In this document: positions 35,551 to 42,800 of the stretch, one piece after another
Layout of the letters: each line of letters starts with the position of its first letter
Position numbering within the stretch: the stretch's first letter is position 1
DNA from: Solirubrobacterales bacterium
GTDB lineage: Bacteria > Actinomycetota > Thermoleophilia > Solirubrobacterales > 70-9
Reading direction: 5' to 3'
Assembly (NCBI GenBank): GCA_009691195.1
Contig: SHVA01000018.1
Span: 1 to 47,344, forward strand
DNA: 47,344 bases
Position numbers and translations under genes: made by a program
Notes under the pieces: generated by a model
What the model was told of the DNA's origin: nothing
What the model saw: only the letters and a program-made list of their open reading frames with translations
Database searches by the model: none

Positions 35551-36968
35551 GCCTGCGCGCGCGCCTGCTCGCGGCGTTCGCCTATGTGCTGGTGATCGTG
35601 ATCGTGGCGTTGCTGGTGCCGCTGGGGATCAACCTCCAGAAGCGCCTTCACGGCGAGGTCGAGAGCCTCGCGTCCGACCAGGCGGAACTGGTCGCGACCG
35701 CTGCCAGCCGCGGGCTCGGCAGCCCGCGGCAGCTCGGCCGGCTTGCGAGCGAATCGGCGCAGAACCTCGACGGCAGGGTCCTGATCGTCGATGCGAGTGG
35801 AATCGTGCTCGCGGACTCTGAGACGGCGCGGACGCTCGGTGAGAACTACGGCACCAGGGCCCGCCCCGAGCTGTCAAAGGCCCTCGGCGGCAGGACCGAG
35901 CAGGGCCTGAGGCAATCCGAGACCCTTGACGAGGAGCTGCTCGCCACCGCTGTCCCGGTCATCAGCGGGGGCCGGGTGCGCGGCGCCGTCCGCGTCACCC
36001 AGAGCGTCGACGCCGTCAACAGCGCGGTGCGCGACGACATCCTCGCCCTCGCCGGCGTCGCGGCCCTGGCTCTGGTGATCGGGCTCGGCGTGGCCTGGAT
36101 CCTCGCCGGCTCGATCGCCCGGCCGCTGCGCGGGCTCGCGGGCGTCGCGCGCCGGATGGCGGGCGGAGAGCTGGGGGCTCGCGCCGAGCCGCGCGGCTCA
36201 CGCGAGCAGGTCGCCCTCTCGAACGCCTTCAACGAGATGGCCGACCGGCTCAACGCCGTGCTGGACTCGCAGCGCGATTTCGTCGCCAACGCCTCGCATC
36301 AGCTGCGCACGCCGCTGACGGGGCTCCAGCTTCGAATCGAGGCGGCGAAGGGCAAGACGCGGGGCGCCGCCACCGCTCGTGATCTCGACGCCGCCGAGCG
36401 GGAGACCCAACGCCTGTCCGAACTCGTGAGCGCCCTGCTCACCCTCGCCGAGAGCGAGGAGGCGGCGGAGAGCGCCGAGGAGGCAGAGCTGGCATCCGTC
36501 TCCAGCGCAGCCGCCGAGCGCTGGCGAGACACGAGCGCAGAGGCAGGCCATGAGCTCGTCGTCCTCGGCCGCGGCACGGCGGTGGTCGGTGGGTCGGAGG
36601 CGGACCTCGCTGTGATCCTCGACAACCTGATCGAGAACGCGATCAAGTACTCGAGCCCGGGGTCGCCGATCGAGATCGGCTGGAAGCTCGGGGACGGCGC
36701 GGTCGTACTCGCCGTCTCCAACCGCGGGGCCCCACTGCCCGAGGAGGAGCTCGAGGGGGCCTTCAAGCGCTTCCAGCGGGGGACGGGCGCGGCTCGCGGC
36801 GGCGGCACGGGCCTCGGCCTTTCGATCGTGGCGGCTCTCGCGCGGCGGTGGGGCGCGAGCGCACGCCTGCGAAACGAGCCCGACGGGATCGCGGCGGAGG
36901 TGGTCCTTGTGGCGGCCGACGGAACTTTGCCAACCCATAACCCGGGGCCCGTAGGCTCGATGACATGA
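35547..36968 (+). CDS. membrane sensor histidine kinase
   Basis: The 473-residue kinase has TM1 (residues 8-30, AYVLVIVIVALLVPLGI), an extracytoplasmic sensor region of about 130 residues (30-160) with PAS/CACHE-like strands (GRVLIVDASGIVLADSE), TM2 (165-190), a HAMP linker (RPLRGLAGVARRMAGGELGA), the HisKA site FVANASHQLRTPLTGL with His251, and the ATPase lid: N box DNLIENAIKYSS, G1/G2 GTGLGLSIVAAL. It is cognate to the regulator encoded upstream. Both ends overlap neighbours by ATGA, so the regulator, kinase and acidic protein are made in step. The signal is unknown; the acidic proteins suggest a cation or envelope cue, which is inference. Confidence 0.93.
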   Translation: MSLRARLLAAFAYVLVIVIVALLVPLGINLQKRLHGEVESLASDQAELVATAASRGLGSPRQLGRLASESAQNLDGRVLIVDASGIVLADSETARTLGENYGTRARPELSKALGGRTEQGLRQSETLDEELLATAVPVISGGRVRGAVRVTQSVDAVNSAVRDDILALAGVAALALVIGLGVAWILAGSIARPLRGLAGVARRMAGGELGARAEPRGSREQVALSNAFNEMADRLNAVLDSQRDFVANASHQLRTPLTGLQLRIEAAKGKTRGAATARDLDAAERETQRLSELVSALLTLAESEEAAESAEEAELASVSSAAAERWRDTSAEAGHELVVLGRGTAVVGGSEADLAVILDNLIENAIKYSSPGSPIEIGWKLGDGAVVLAVSNRGAPLPEEELEGAFKRFQRGTGAARGGGTGLGLSIVAALARRWGASARLRNEPDGIAAEVVLVAADGTLPTHNPGPVGSMT

Positions 36969-37501
36969 GCGTGAGGGAGTTGACGAAGGCGGTCGTGCTC
37001 GGGATGTTCGGGTTGGTGGCCGCGGTGGGAATCGCGGTCGCCGCGAACTCGATCGCCGGAGACTCGATCGGCTTCTCGGCCGATGCGCCCAAGCTCCGCA
37101 CCCAGCCGTCGGCGAAGGACGATTCCGCGGGACCCGACCACGCGAACCGTGGCGGCGACCAAACGGGGGATGGCCTCCCCGGCGAGGACCAGGGCGGCGA
37201 GTCGGGCTCATCGGGTTCGAGCGGCGCGGGCGGCGGTGGTGGCTCGGGCGACGACAACTCCGGCAGCGGTTCGGCCAACGGGGGCAGTGGCGGCTCCAAG
37301 GGCTCGTCAGGCTCGGGACCCGGGTCAGGCTCGGGCTCCGACGATGGCGGCGACTCGGGGTCCGAGGATTCGGGATCCAACTCGGGCTCGGGCGGTTCCG
37401 GGTCGGGAGGCTCGGGCTCGGGCAGCGACGACGGCGAGTCCGGCGGCGAGGACTCCGGCCACCACGGCGGCGGCGGCGACGACGACGACGACGACGACTG
37501 A
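36965..37501 (+). CDS. membrane-anchored acidic Gly/Ser/Asp-rich protein ending in poly-Asp (second of the pair)
   Basis: The 178-residue protein has an N-terminal TM segment or uncleaved signal (VVLGMFGLVAAVGIAVAAN, residues 10-28), a linker of about 40 residues, then over 110 residues of Gly-Ser repeats studded with Asp and Glu (for example GSGSDDGGDSGSEDSGSNSG), ending HHGGGGDDDDDDD. It overlaps the kinase stop (ATGA), so its output is tied to the kinase. The low-complexity tail should be extended and strongly negative. Similar small proteins follow OmpR-type systems in this bacterial group as far as I recall, but no function is known to me. The composition is extreme relative to all neighbours. 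Confidence 0.7.
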   Translation: MSVRELTKAVVLGMFGLVAAVGIAVAANSIAGDSIGFSADAPKLRTQPSAKDDSAGPDHANRGGDQTGDGLPGEDQGGESGSSGSSGAGGGGGSGDDNSGSGSANGGSGGSKGSSGSGPGSGSGSDDGGDSGSEDSGSNSGSGGSGSGGSGSGSDDGESGGEDSGHHGGGGDDDDDDD

Positions 37502-37536
37502 GCTGCACCCGGGCCGTGGCTGAGCCCGCAATCCAT

Positions 37537-37542
37537 TAACTT
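37537..37542 (+). promoter_or_regulatory. -10 hexamer TAACTT, leaderless start of the cyclopropane synthase gene
   Basis: TAACTT ends 6 bases before ATG 37549, and no ribosome binding site intervenes. Confidence 0.5.
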
Positions 37543-37548
37543 TTGCGA

Positions 37549-38841
37549 ATGCCAAGCACCGAGTCGCTCTGCCGCGAGATCGAGCGCAACCTCCCCGACC
37601 GCCCCTTCACGATCGAGTTCTGGGACGGGGGCCGGGTCCCCGCCACCAAGGACGGAAGCCCCACGCTGAAGTTCCGCTCCCCCCGGGCCCTGACGCAGGT
37701 GCTGCGCGCGCCGGGAGAGCTCGGCCTCGGACGCGCTTACGTGCTCGGCGACATCGAGGTCGATGACCTCGACGGGGTGATTTCCCTGCTCGGCCGCTGG
37801 TCCCCCCGCGACCTGGGGGTCGCGGGGAAAGCCCGGCTCGGGCTCGCCTCGCTTCGCGCAGCGGGACTCCACCGCCCACCCCCTCCCCCGGCCGCGGAGC
37901 TTCGTCCCAGCCGCGAGCGCCACACCAAGGGCCGAGACTCCGAGGCCGTCCGCCACCACTACGACGTCTCGAACGAGTTCTTCTCGCTCTTCCTCGACGA
38001 CTCGATGACCTATAGCTGCGCACTCTTCGAGGAGGGCATCAACACCCTGGAGGAGGCGCAGTTCAACAAGCTCGAGGCGATCTGCAGCAAGCTCGAGCTG
38101 CGACCGGGCATGAGTGTCCTCGACATCGGCTCGGGGTGGGGCAGCTTCGGGATCCACGCGGCACGGGAGCACGGCGCCCAGGTGCTGGGCATCACTCTCT
38201 CGCCGCCACAGGCCGCGCGGGCCAACGAGCGCGCCGCCGAAGCCGGCGTCGCCGACCTGGTTCGCTTCGAGGTGCGCGACTACCGCGACCTCGGCTCCGA
38301 GCGCTTCGACGCCGTCGTCAGCATCGGCATGGTCGAGCACGTCGGCGAGAACCAGATCGATGAGTACGCCCACCACCTCCAGCGGGTCCTCGCGCCCGAG
38401 GGCAAGATCCTCAACCACGGCATCTGCCGTGTCCCCGCCGAGGAGGGGGGCGTCCACATCGGCGGTGACTTCGCCAACCGCTACGTCTTCCCCGACGGCG
38501 AGATCCTCAACCTCTCCCGCACGATCGTCGCCGTCGAGCGGGCCGGGCTCGAGACGAGGCACGTCGAGGGATTGATCACCGACTACGCGGAGACGCTTCG
38601 CCATTGGGCCCAGCGCCTCGATGAGAACCTCGAGGAGGCCGAGCGCCAGGTCGGCTCCGAGCGCCTGCGGGTCTGGAGGCTGTATCTGCGCGCCGCGCGA
38701 AACGGCTTCGAGACGGGCGGTACCGTCGTCTACCAGGTGCTCTGCTCACACCCCGTGATCGAGCCGCCGACCCCGGCGCCATCGGGCAGGCGCCACGCCA
38801 CCGTGCGGCGGCCCGCGCCCGCCGTCACAAGCGTCTCCTAG
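37549..38841 (+). CDS. cyclopropane-fatty-acyl-phospholipid synthase family methyltransferase
   Basis: The 430-residue enzyme transfers a methylene group from SAM to lipid double bonds, or a methyl group in related enzymes. The N-terminal lipid-binding domain has LGLGRAYVLGDIEVDDLDG. The methyltransferase core has VRHHYDVSNEFFSLFLDDSM, the family signature MTYSCALFEE, SAM loop VLDIGSGWGSFGIHAA, GITLSPPQ, and the C-terminal bicarbonate-site region GGDFANRYVFPDGE and ETGGTVVYQVL. Start ATG 37549 is supported by the -10 hexamer 6 bases ahead; a TTG at 37543 would add two codons. Its TAG stop starts the next promoter. The role in membrane lipid modification is well supported. Confidence 0.92.
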   Translation: MPSTESLCREIERNLPDRPFTIEFWDGGRVPATKDGSPTLKFRSPRALTQVLRAPGELGLGRAYVLGDIEVDDLDGVISLLGRWSPRDLGVAGKARLGLASLRAAGLHRPPPPPAAELRPSRERHTKGRDSEAVRHHYDVSNEFFSLFLDDSMTYSCALFEEGINTLEEAQFNKLEAICSKLELRPGMSVLDIGSGWGSFGIHAAREHGAQVLGITLSPPQAARANERAAEAGVADLVRFEVRDYRDLGSERFDAVVSIGMVEHVGENQIDEYAHHLQRVLAPEGKILNHGICRVPAEEGGVHIGGDFANRYVFPDGEILNLSRTIVAVERAGLETRHVEGLITDYAETLRHWAQRLDENLEEAERQVGSERLRVWRLYLRAARNGFETGGTVVYQVLCSHPVIEPPTPAPSGRRHATVRRPAPAVTSVS

Positions 38842-38844
38842 CCT
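38839..38844 (+). promoter_or_regulatory. -10 hexamer TAGCCT overlapping the stop of the cyclopropane synthase gene
   Basis: The hexamer begins with the TAG stop (38839-38841) and ends 7 bases before GTG 38852, the first codon of a 12-codon ORF. Confidence 0.45.
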
Positions 38845-38851
38845 TAGCCCG

Positions 38852-38890
38852 GTGATCCGAGCTTTGGCCGACACCGCAGAGGTGGGGTGA
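38852..38890 (+). CDS. leaderless 12-codon leader ORF, coupled to the next gene
   Basis: GTG 38852 opens a frame of 12 codons (MIRALADTAEVG) ending at TGA 38888-38890, whose last base is the first of the ATG of the membrane-protein gene (TGATG). A TAGCCT hexamer ends 7 bases before the GTG, so the RNA should begin with this codon. The ribosome binding site for the main gene (GAGGTGGGG) lies inside the ORF. The arrangement suggests coupling of main-gene translation to leaderless initiation. No amino-acid run typical of attenuation peptides is present. Confidence 0.4.
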   Translation: MIRALADTAEVG

Positions 38891-39621
38891 TGGCGATCAA
38901 GCAGTCCCCTCGCCCTCTCCTGTTCAGCGCCGGCGTGCTGCTGATCATCGTCAGCTTCCTCGGGCTTGACCACTACGCGTCGCTTGGGCAGCAGTTCGCA
39001 ATCGGGGCGATGACGTGGGGGGCGCTGATCTTCGCCTGCATGCCGCTCGACCCCAGAGAGCGCGCGCGGGTGGCGATCGTCGTGATCGTCGCCACCGGGG
39101 CGGAGGTGCTCGGCTCGATCATCTTCGGCGTCTACACCTACCGACTCGAGAACCTGCCGGCATTCGTGCCGCCGGGTCATGGCCTCGTCTATCTGGCGGG
39201 CCTGCGAATCAGCCAGTCGGCGCTCGTGAAGGAGCACCAGCGAGCATTCGTCGGGGGCGTGATTGCCCTGATCGCGGCTTGGGGCATCGCGGGGTGGGCG
39301 CTGCTGGGCCGGACGGATGCCCTCGGCGCGATCGCCGGGGCGCTGCTGATCGTTGTGCTGCTGCGGGCGAAGGCGCCGACCATCTACGCGGGCGTGTTCC
39401 TCGTCGTCGCCTTCCTCGAGATCTACGGAACCGGGATCGGCGCCTGGCACTGGGCGGAGACCGTTCCCGGGACCACGATGCAGGCGGGCAACCCGCCGAG
39501 CGGGATCGCGGGCATCTACGTGCTGTTCGACGTGGCGGCGATCGCGATGGCGCCGCGACTGCTCAACGCCCTGGCCGCAGCGCGGGGCATGGTGCCCCGC
39601 CTCGCTCGGACCTGGCTCTAG
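38890..39621 (+). CDS. conserved-looking polytopic membrane protein of unknown function
   Basis: The 243-residue protein has about eight hydrophobic segments, for example LLFSAGVLLIIVSFLGL, FAIGAMTWGALIFACM, VAIVVIVATGAEVLGSIIFG, FVGGVIALIAAWGIAGWALL, AIAGALLIVVLL and IYAGVFLVVAFLEIYGTGIG. Polar residues in membrane segments (Glu in TGAEVLG, Glu and Tyr in LEIYGTG, His-Trp in AWHWAET) suggest a transport or lipid-related site. I do not recognise a family. Start ATG 38890 has GAGGTGGGG upstream and overlaps the stop of the leader ORF. Position after the cyclopropane synthase hints at a membrane-lipid role. It converges on dxs with a shared CTAG. Confidence 0.65.
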   Translation: MAIKQSPRPLLFSAGVLLIIVSFLGLDHYASLGQQFAIGAMTWGALIFACMPLDPRERARVAIVVIVATGAEVLGSIIFGVYTYRLENLPAFVPPGHGLVYLAGLRISQSALVKEHQRAFVGGVIALIAAWGIAGWALLGRTDALGAIAGALLIVVLLRAKAPTIYAGVFLVVAFLEIYGTGIGAWHWAETVPGTTMQAGNPPSGIAGIYVLFDVAAIAMAPRLLNALAAARGMVPRLARTWL

Positions 39622-41645
39622 CCCGAAACGGTCTCGGGGGTACGGATCGCGCTGAGGACGCGCTCGGCGACCGACTCACCGGTGAAGCCGACCTCCTCGC
39701 GGATCAGCGCCGGCTTGCCGTGGGTGACGTAGCGGTCGGGGAGGCCGATCCGCATCACGCGGGCCCGCTCGCCCTCGTCGTCGGCGAAAGCGTCCTCGAC
39801 CAGCTCGAGCACGCCCGAGCCGAAGCCCCCGGAAAGGACGTTCTCCTCGATCGTCACCAACAGCTCGTGCTCGGAGGCGAGCTTGCGGATCAGCTCCTCG
39901 TCGAGCGGCTTGGCGAAGCGGGCGTCGGCGACGGTCGGCTCGAGCCCGTGCTCACGAAGGATCTCGGCAGCGCGAAGACCGACCTGGACGCCGTAGCCGT
40001 AGCCGAGCAGCACAACCCTCTCGCCCGGGAGCAGCAGCTCGCCCTTCCCGATCTCGATCGCCTCGGGCGCGTCGGGCATCGGCACGCCCTCGGCGGCGCC
40101 GCGCGGGTAGCGCATCGCGATCGGGCCGTCGTGCTCGAGCGCGGTGCGCAGCATGTGGACGAGCGCCGCCTCGTCGCGGGGCGCCATCACCACGATGTTG
40201 GGGACGGCGCGGAAGTAGGAGATGTCGAAGGCGCCGTGGTGGGTGGGGCCGTCGTCGCCTACCAGCCCGGCGCGGTCCATCGCGAAGACCACGTTCAGCT
40301 TCTGGAGGCCGACGTCGTGGACGATCTGGTCGTAGGCGCGCTGGAGGAAGGTCGAGTAGATCGCGCAGACCGGCTTGGCGCCCTGGATCGCGAGGCCCGA
40401 GGCGAACAGGACCGCCTCCTGCTCGGCGATCCCGACGTCGTGGTATTGGCCGGGGCGCTCCTTCTGGAGCTTGTTGAGGCCGGTCCCCCCCGCCATCGCC
40501 GCGGTGATGCCGACGACGCGCGGGTCGCGCTCGGCCTCGGCGACCATCGCGTCGGCGAACACGGCCGTGTACTGCGGCGGGGCGACGGGCGGCGGCGACT
40601 CGAGCTTCTCGGGTGCGATCGAGGCCGGGGCGTCGGACTCCTGGACGGCTACCGGCTTGGGCTCCTCTTTCTTCGGGGCGGGCTTGCGGTCAACGATCGA
40701 GTTCGGCTTGGCCGCGTGCCACTTCTCCATCCCCTCGAGGCCGCCCTCCTCGGCGGGCTCGAAGCCCTTGCCCTTGACCGTGTGGATGTGGACGACGACG
40801 GGCCGCTCGGCGGCCAGCGCCTCGCTGAGTGCGACGCGGAGGGCGACCATGTCGTGGCCATCGATGACGCCGACGTAGGCGAGGTCCAGCTCCTCGAACA
40901 GCAGGCCCGGGGCCCAGTAGGCCTTGATCGCGGACTTGACCTCCGGGCCGAGGCGCTCCAGCCGGCGGCCGAGGCCGAGCGGCAGCTTCGAGAGCCGCTC
41001 CTCGGCGTCCTCGCGGGCGTGGTAAAGGCGCGGGTTGAGGCGAATCCGGTTGAAGTAGCGCGAGATGGCGCCGACGTTGGGTGAGATCGACATGCCGTTG
41101 TCGTTGAGGACGATCACCATCGGCGTCTGCAGGCCGCCCGCGAGGTGCAGCGCCTCGTAGGCGACGCCGCCGGTGAGGGCGCCGTCGCCGATCACCGCAA
41201 CGACCTTGCCGTCCTCGCCGACGCCCTTGCGCATCCCCTCCTTGAGGCCGACGCCGTAGCCGACCGAGGTCGAGGCGTGGCCTGCGCCCATGATGTCGTG
41301 CTCGGATTCGAACACCGAGCAGAACGGCGCCAGGCCCTCGTACTTGCGGATCGTGTGCAGCTCGTCGCGGCGGCCGGTCAGGACCTTGTGGGGATAGGCC
41401 TGGTGGCCGACGTCCCAGAGGATCTTGTCCCGCGGGGAGTCGAGCAGGCTGTGCAGCGCGACCGAGAGCTCGCAGGTGCCAAGGTTGGCGCCGAAGTGGC
41501 CGCCGATCTCCCCGATCACGTCGACGATCAGCTCACGGACCTCCTGGGCGACCCGCTGAAGCTGCTCGTCGGAAAGATCGCTGAGGCCGTCGGGCCCGTC
41601 GATCGAGGGCAGCAGCGGCTTGGGGTCTTTGTCTGCGGGTGTCAC
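39618..41645 (-). CDS. dxs: 1-deoxy-D-xylulose-5-phosphate synthase
   Basis: The 675-residue thiamine-diphosphate enzyme makes DXP from pyruvate and glyceraldehyde-3-phosphate, the first step of the MEP isoprenoid pathway. The N-terminal domain has GANLGTCELSVALHSLLDSP, ILWDVGHQAYPHKVLTGR (catalytic His), AVIGDGALTGGVAYEAL (ThDP/Mg motif) and SPNVGAISRYF. The transketolase-like middle domain has DVGIAEQEAVLFASGLA (catalytic Glu) and DRAGLVGDDGPTHHG. An unusual Lys/Pro/Glu-rich linker of about 40 residues (KPAPKKEEPKPVAVQ region, near 310-350) separates the first two domains. The start overlaps the ispA stop, so xseB-ispA-dxs form one coupled operon. Confidence 0.96.
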   Translation of the reverse strand: MTPADKDPKPLLPSIDGPDGLSDLSDEQLQRVAQEVRELIVDVIGEIGGHFGANLGTCELSVALHSLLDSPRDKILWDVGHQAYPHKVLTGRRDELHTIRKYEGLAPFCSVFESEHDIMGAGHASTSVGYGVGLKEGMRKGVGEDGKVVAVIGDGALTGGVAYEALHLAGGLQTPMVIVLNDNGMSISPNVGAISRYFNRIRLNPRLYHAREDAEERLSKLPLGLGRRLERLGPEVKSAIKAYWAPGLLFEELDLAYVGVIDGHDMVALRVALSEALAAERPVVVHIHTVKGKGFEPAEEGGLEGMEKWHAAKPNSIVDRKPAPKKEEPKPVAVQESDAPASIAPEKLESPPPVAPPQYTAVFADAMVAEAERDPRVVGITAAMAGGTGLNKLQKERPGQYHDVGIAEQEAVLFASGLAIQGAKPVCAIYSTFLQRAYDQIVHDVGLQKLNVVFAMDRAGLVGDDGPTHHGAFDISYFRAVPNIVVMAPRDEAALVHMLRTALEHDGPIAMRYPRGAAEGVPMPDAPEAIEIGKGELLLPGERVVLLGYGYGVQVGLRAAEILREHGLEPTVADARFAKPLDEELIRKLASEHELLVTIEENVLSGGFGSGVLELVEDAFADDEGERARVMRIGLPDRYVTHGKPALIREEVGFTGESVAERVLSAIRTPETVSG

Positions 41646-42577
41646 GTGTGTCGGGTGTGGATGAAGTCGGTGATGCGGGCCAGGTCGTCGGTCTCGGTCT
41701 CTGCCTCGGCGAGCGCCTCTCGGGCGGAGCGGTGTGACTGGGCCGCCAGCTCGCGGGCCCTGTCGAGCCCAAAGGCGCTGACGTAGGTCAGTTTGCCATG
41801 TCTCTCGTCGCTTCCACTCGGTTTGCCGAGCTCGTCGGAGCTGCCCGTGACGTCGAGGATGTCGTCAACGATCTGGAATAGGAGGCCGAGCCCATCGGCA
41901 AAACGCCGGTAGGGGATTGTCTCAGCTTCGGGCATTCCTCCAAGTACCAGTACGACGCCGACGCTCGCTGCGATCAATCTCCCGGTCTTGAGCGAGTCCA
42001 TCTCGCGAAGCTGCTCGAGCCCGAGCTCGCGCGCGGACTCCGGATTGCTGAACTCGGTCACGTCCACGTACTGGCCGCCGACCATGCCCCCCACGCCGGT
42101 AGCGGACATCAGCTCCCCGAGTGCAGCGAGCACGCGGTCGGGCTCGCCGCCCTGGCCCGAGCAGAAGAGGCGCACTGCCTCGGCGAAGAGGCCGTCGCCG
42201 GCGAGTATCGCGACGTCCTCTCCGAACTTGACGTGGGAGGTCGGCATCCCCCGCCGGAGGTCGTCGTCGTCCATCGCGGGCAGGTCGTCGTGAATCAGGG
42301 AATAGGTGTGGATCAGCTCGATCGACGCCGCGGCCGGCAGCATCCGCTCGGGATCCGCGCCGATCGCCCTCGCCGTCGCGAGCGCGAGCACGGGGCGAAT
42401 CCGCTTGCCGCCCGCCATCAGCGAATAGCGCATCGCCTCGTCGAGACCCTCGGTGCTGGGAACCGCCGCGAAGCGCAGCCCCTGAAGGTGGTCGTCGACG
42501 AGCGAGCGAAGGTCTTCCGGATATCCCGCGTCGGCCGCCGTCGCCCCCTCGGCCGCGGCGGACTGCTCAGCCGTCAC
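41642..42577 (-). CDS. ispA: polyprenyl diphosphate synthase (FPP/GGPP synthase type)
   Basis: The 311-residue prenyltransferase has the first Asp-rich motif LIHDDLPAMDDDDLRRG (DDx4D) and the second FQIVDDILDVTG (DDxxD), with GGKRIRPVLAL and LKTGRLIAAS. These bind the allylic diphosphate through magnesium. Chain length cannot be fixed by eye: the DDx4D form is usual in bacterial FPP and GGPP synthases. Start GTG 42577 lies 11 bases inside the end of xseB; a longer frame to 42697 would be antisense-like low complexity within xseB. It supplies isoprenoids together with dxs downstream. Confidence 0.93.
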   Translation of the reverse strand: MTAEQSAAAEGATAADAGYPEDLRSLVDDHLQGLRFAAVPSTEGLDEAMRYSLMAGGKRIRPVLALATARAIGADPERMLPAAASIELIHTYSLIHDDLPAMDDDDLRRGMPTSHVKFGEDVAILAGDGLFAEAVRLFCSGQGGEPDRVLAALGELMSATGVGGMVGGQYVDVTEFSNPESARELGLEQLREMDSLKTGRLIAASVGVVLVLGGMPEAETIPYRRFADGLGLLFQIVDDILDVTGSSDELGKPSGSDERHGKLTYVSAFGLDRARELAAQSHRSAREALAEAETETDDLARITDFIHTRHT

Positions 42578-42761
42578 GGGTCTCCGTTGCCGAGCGCAGT
42601 GCGCGCTCGACCTCTCGGCCGGCGCTCGCGGCCAGCTCGGAGGCCTCCTTGACCAGCTCGGCGGTCCGCTCCTGATCCAGATCGGAATCGAGCTCATTGG
42701 CCAGCTCCTCGAGCCGGTCGGTTATCTGCCGCAGCGACTGCCCGTCGCGCTCACCGTTCAT
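42567..42761 (-). CDS. xseB: exodeoxyribonuclease VII small subunit XseB
   Basis: The 64-residue helical protein is Glu/Arg/Leu rich: RLEELANELDSDLDQERTAE, LVKEASELAASAGREVERAL. Its size and coiled-coil pattern, with position immediately before ispA and dxs as in many bacteria, identify the small subunit of exonuclease VII. The large subunit xseA is not adjacent in the window; the gene upstream encodes a secreted protein. Start ATG 42761 lies 7 bases after TACCGT, so the operon is probably leaderless. Confidence 0.85.
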   Translation of the reverse strand: MNGERDGQSLRQITDRLEELANELDSDLDQERTAELVKEASELAASAGREVERALRSATETRDG

Positions 42762-42768
42762 CGTGCTG

Positions 42769-42774
42769 ACGGTA
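42769..42774 (-). promoter_or_regulatory. -10 hexamer TACCGT, leaderless start of xseB-ispA-dxs
   Basis: TACCGT ends 7 bases before ATG 42761 in the short gap after the secreted-protein gene. Confidence 0.5.
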
Positions 42775-42800
42775 GCGACCCGGGCGGGGAAGGGGCGGCC

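Noticed and set aside
34618-37501. Gly/Ser/Asp coding repeats as a CRISPR or DNA tandem repeat
   Set aside because: The periodicity is in loose codon-level GGC/TCG/GAC units without identical spaced repeats, and it stays in frame within genes.
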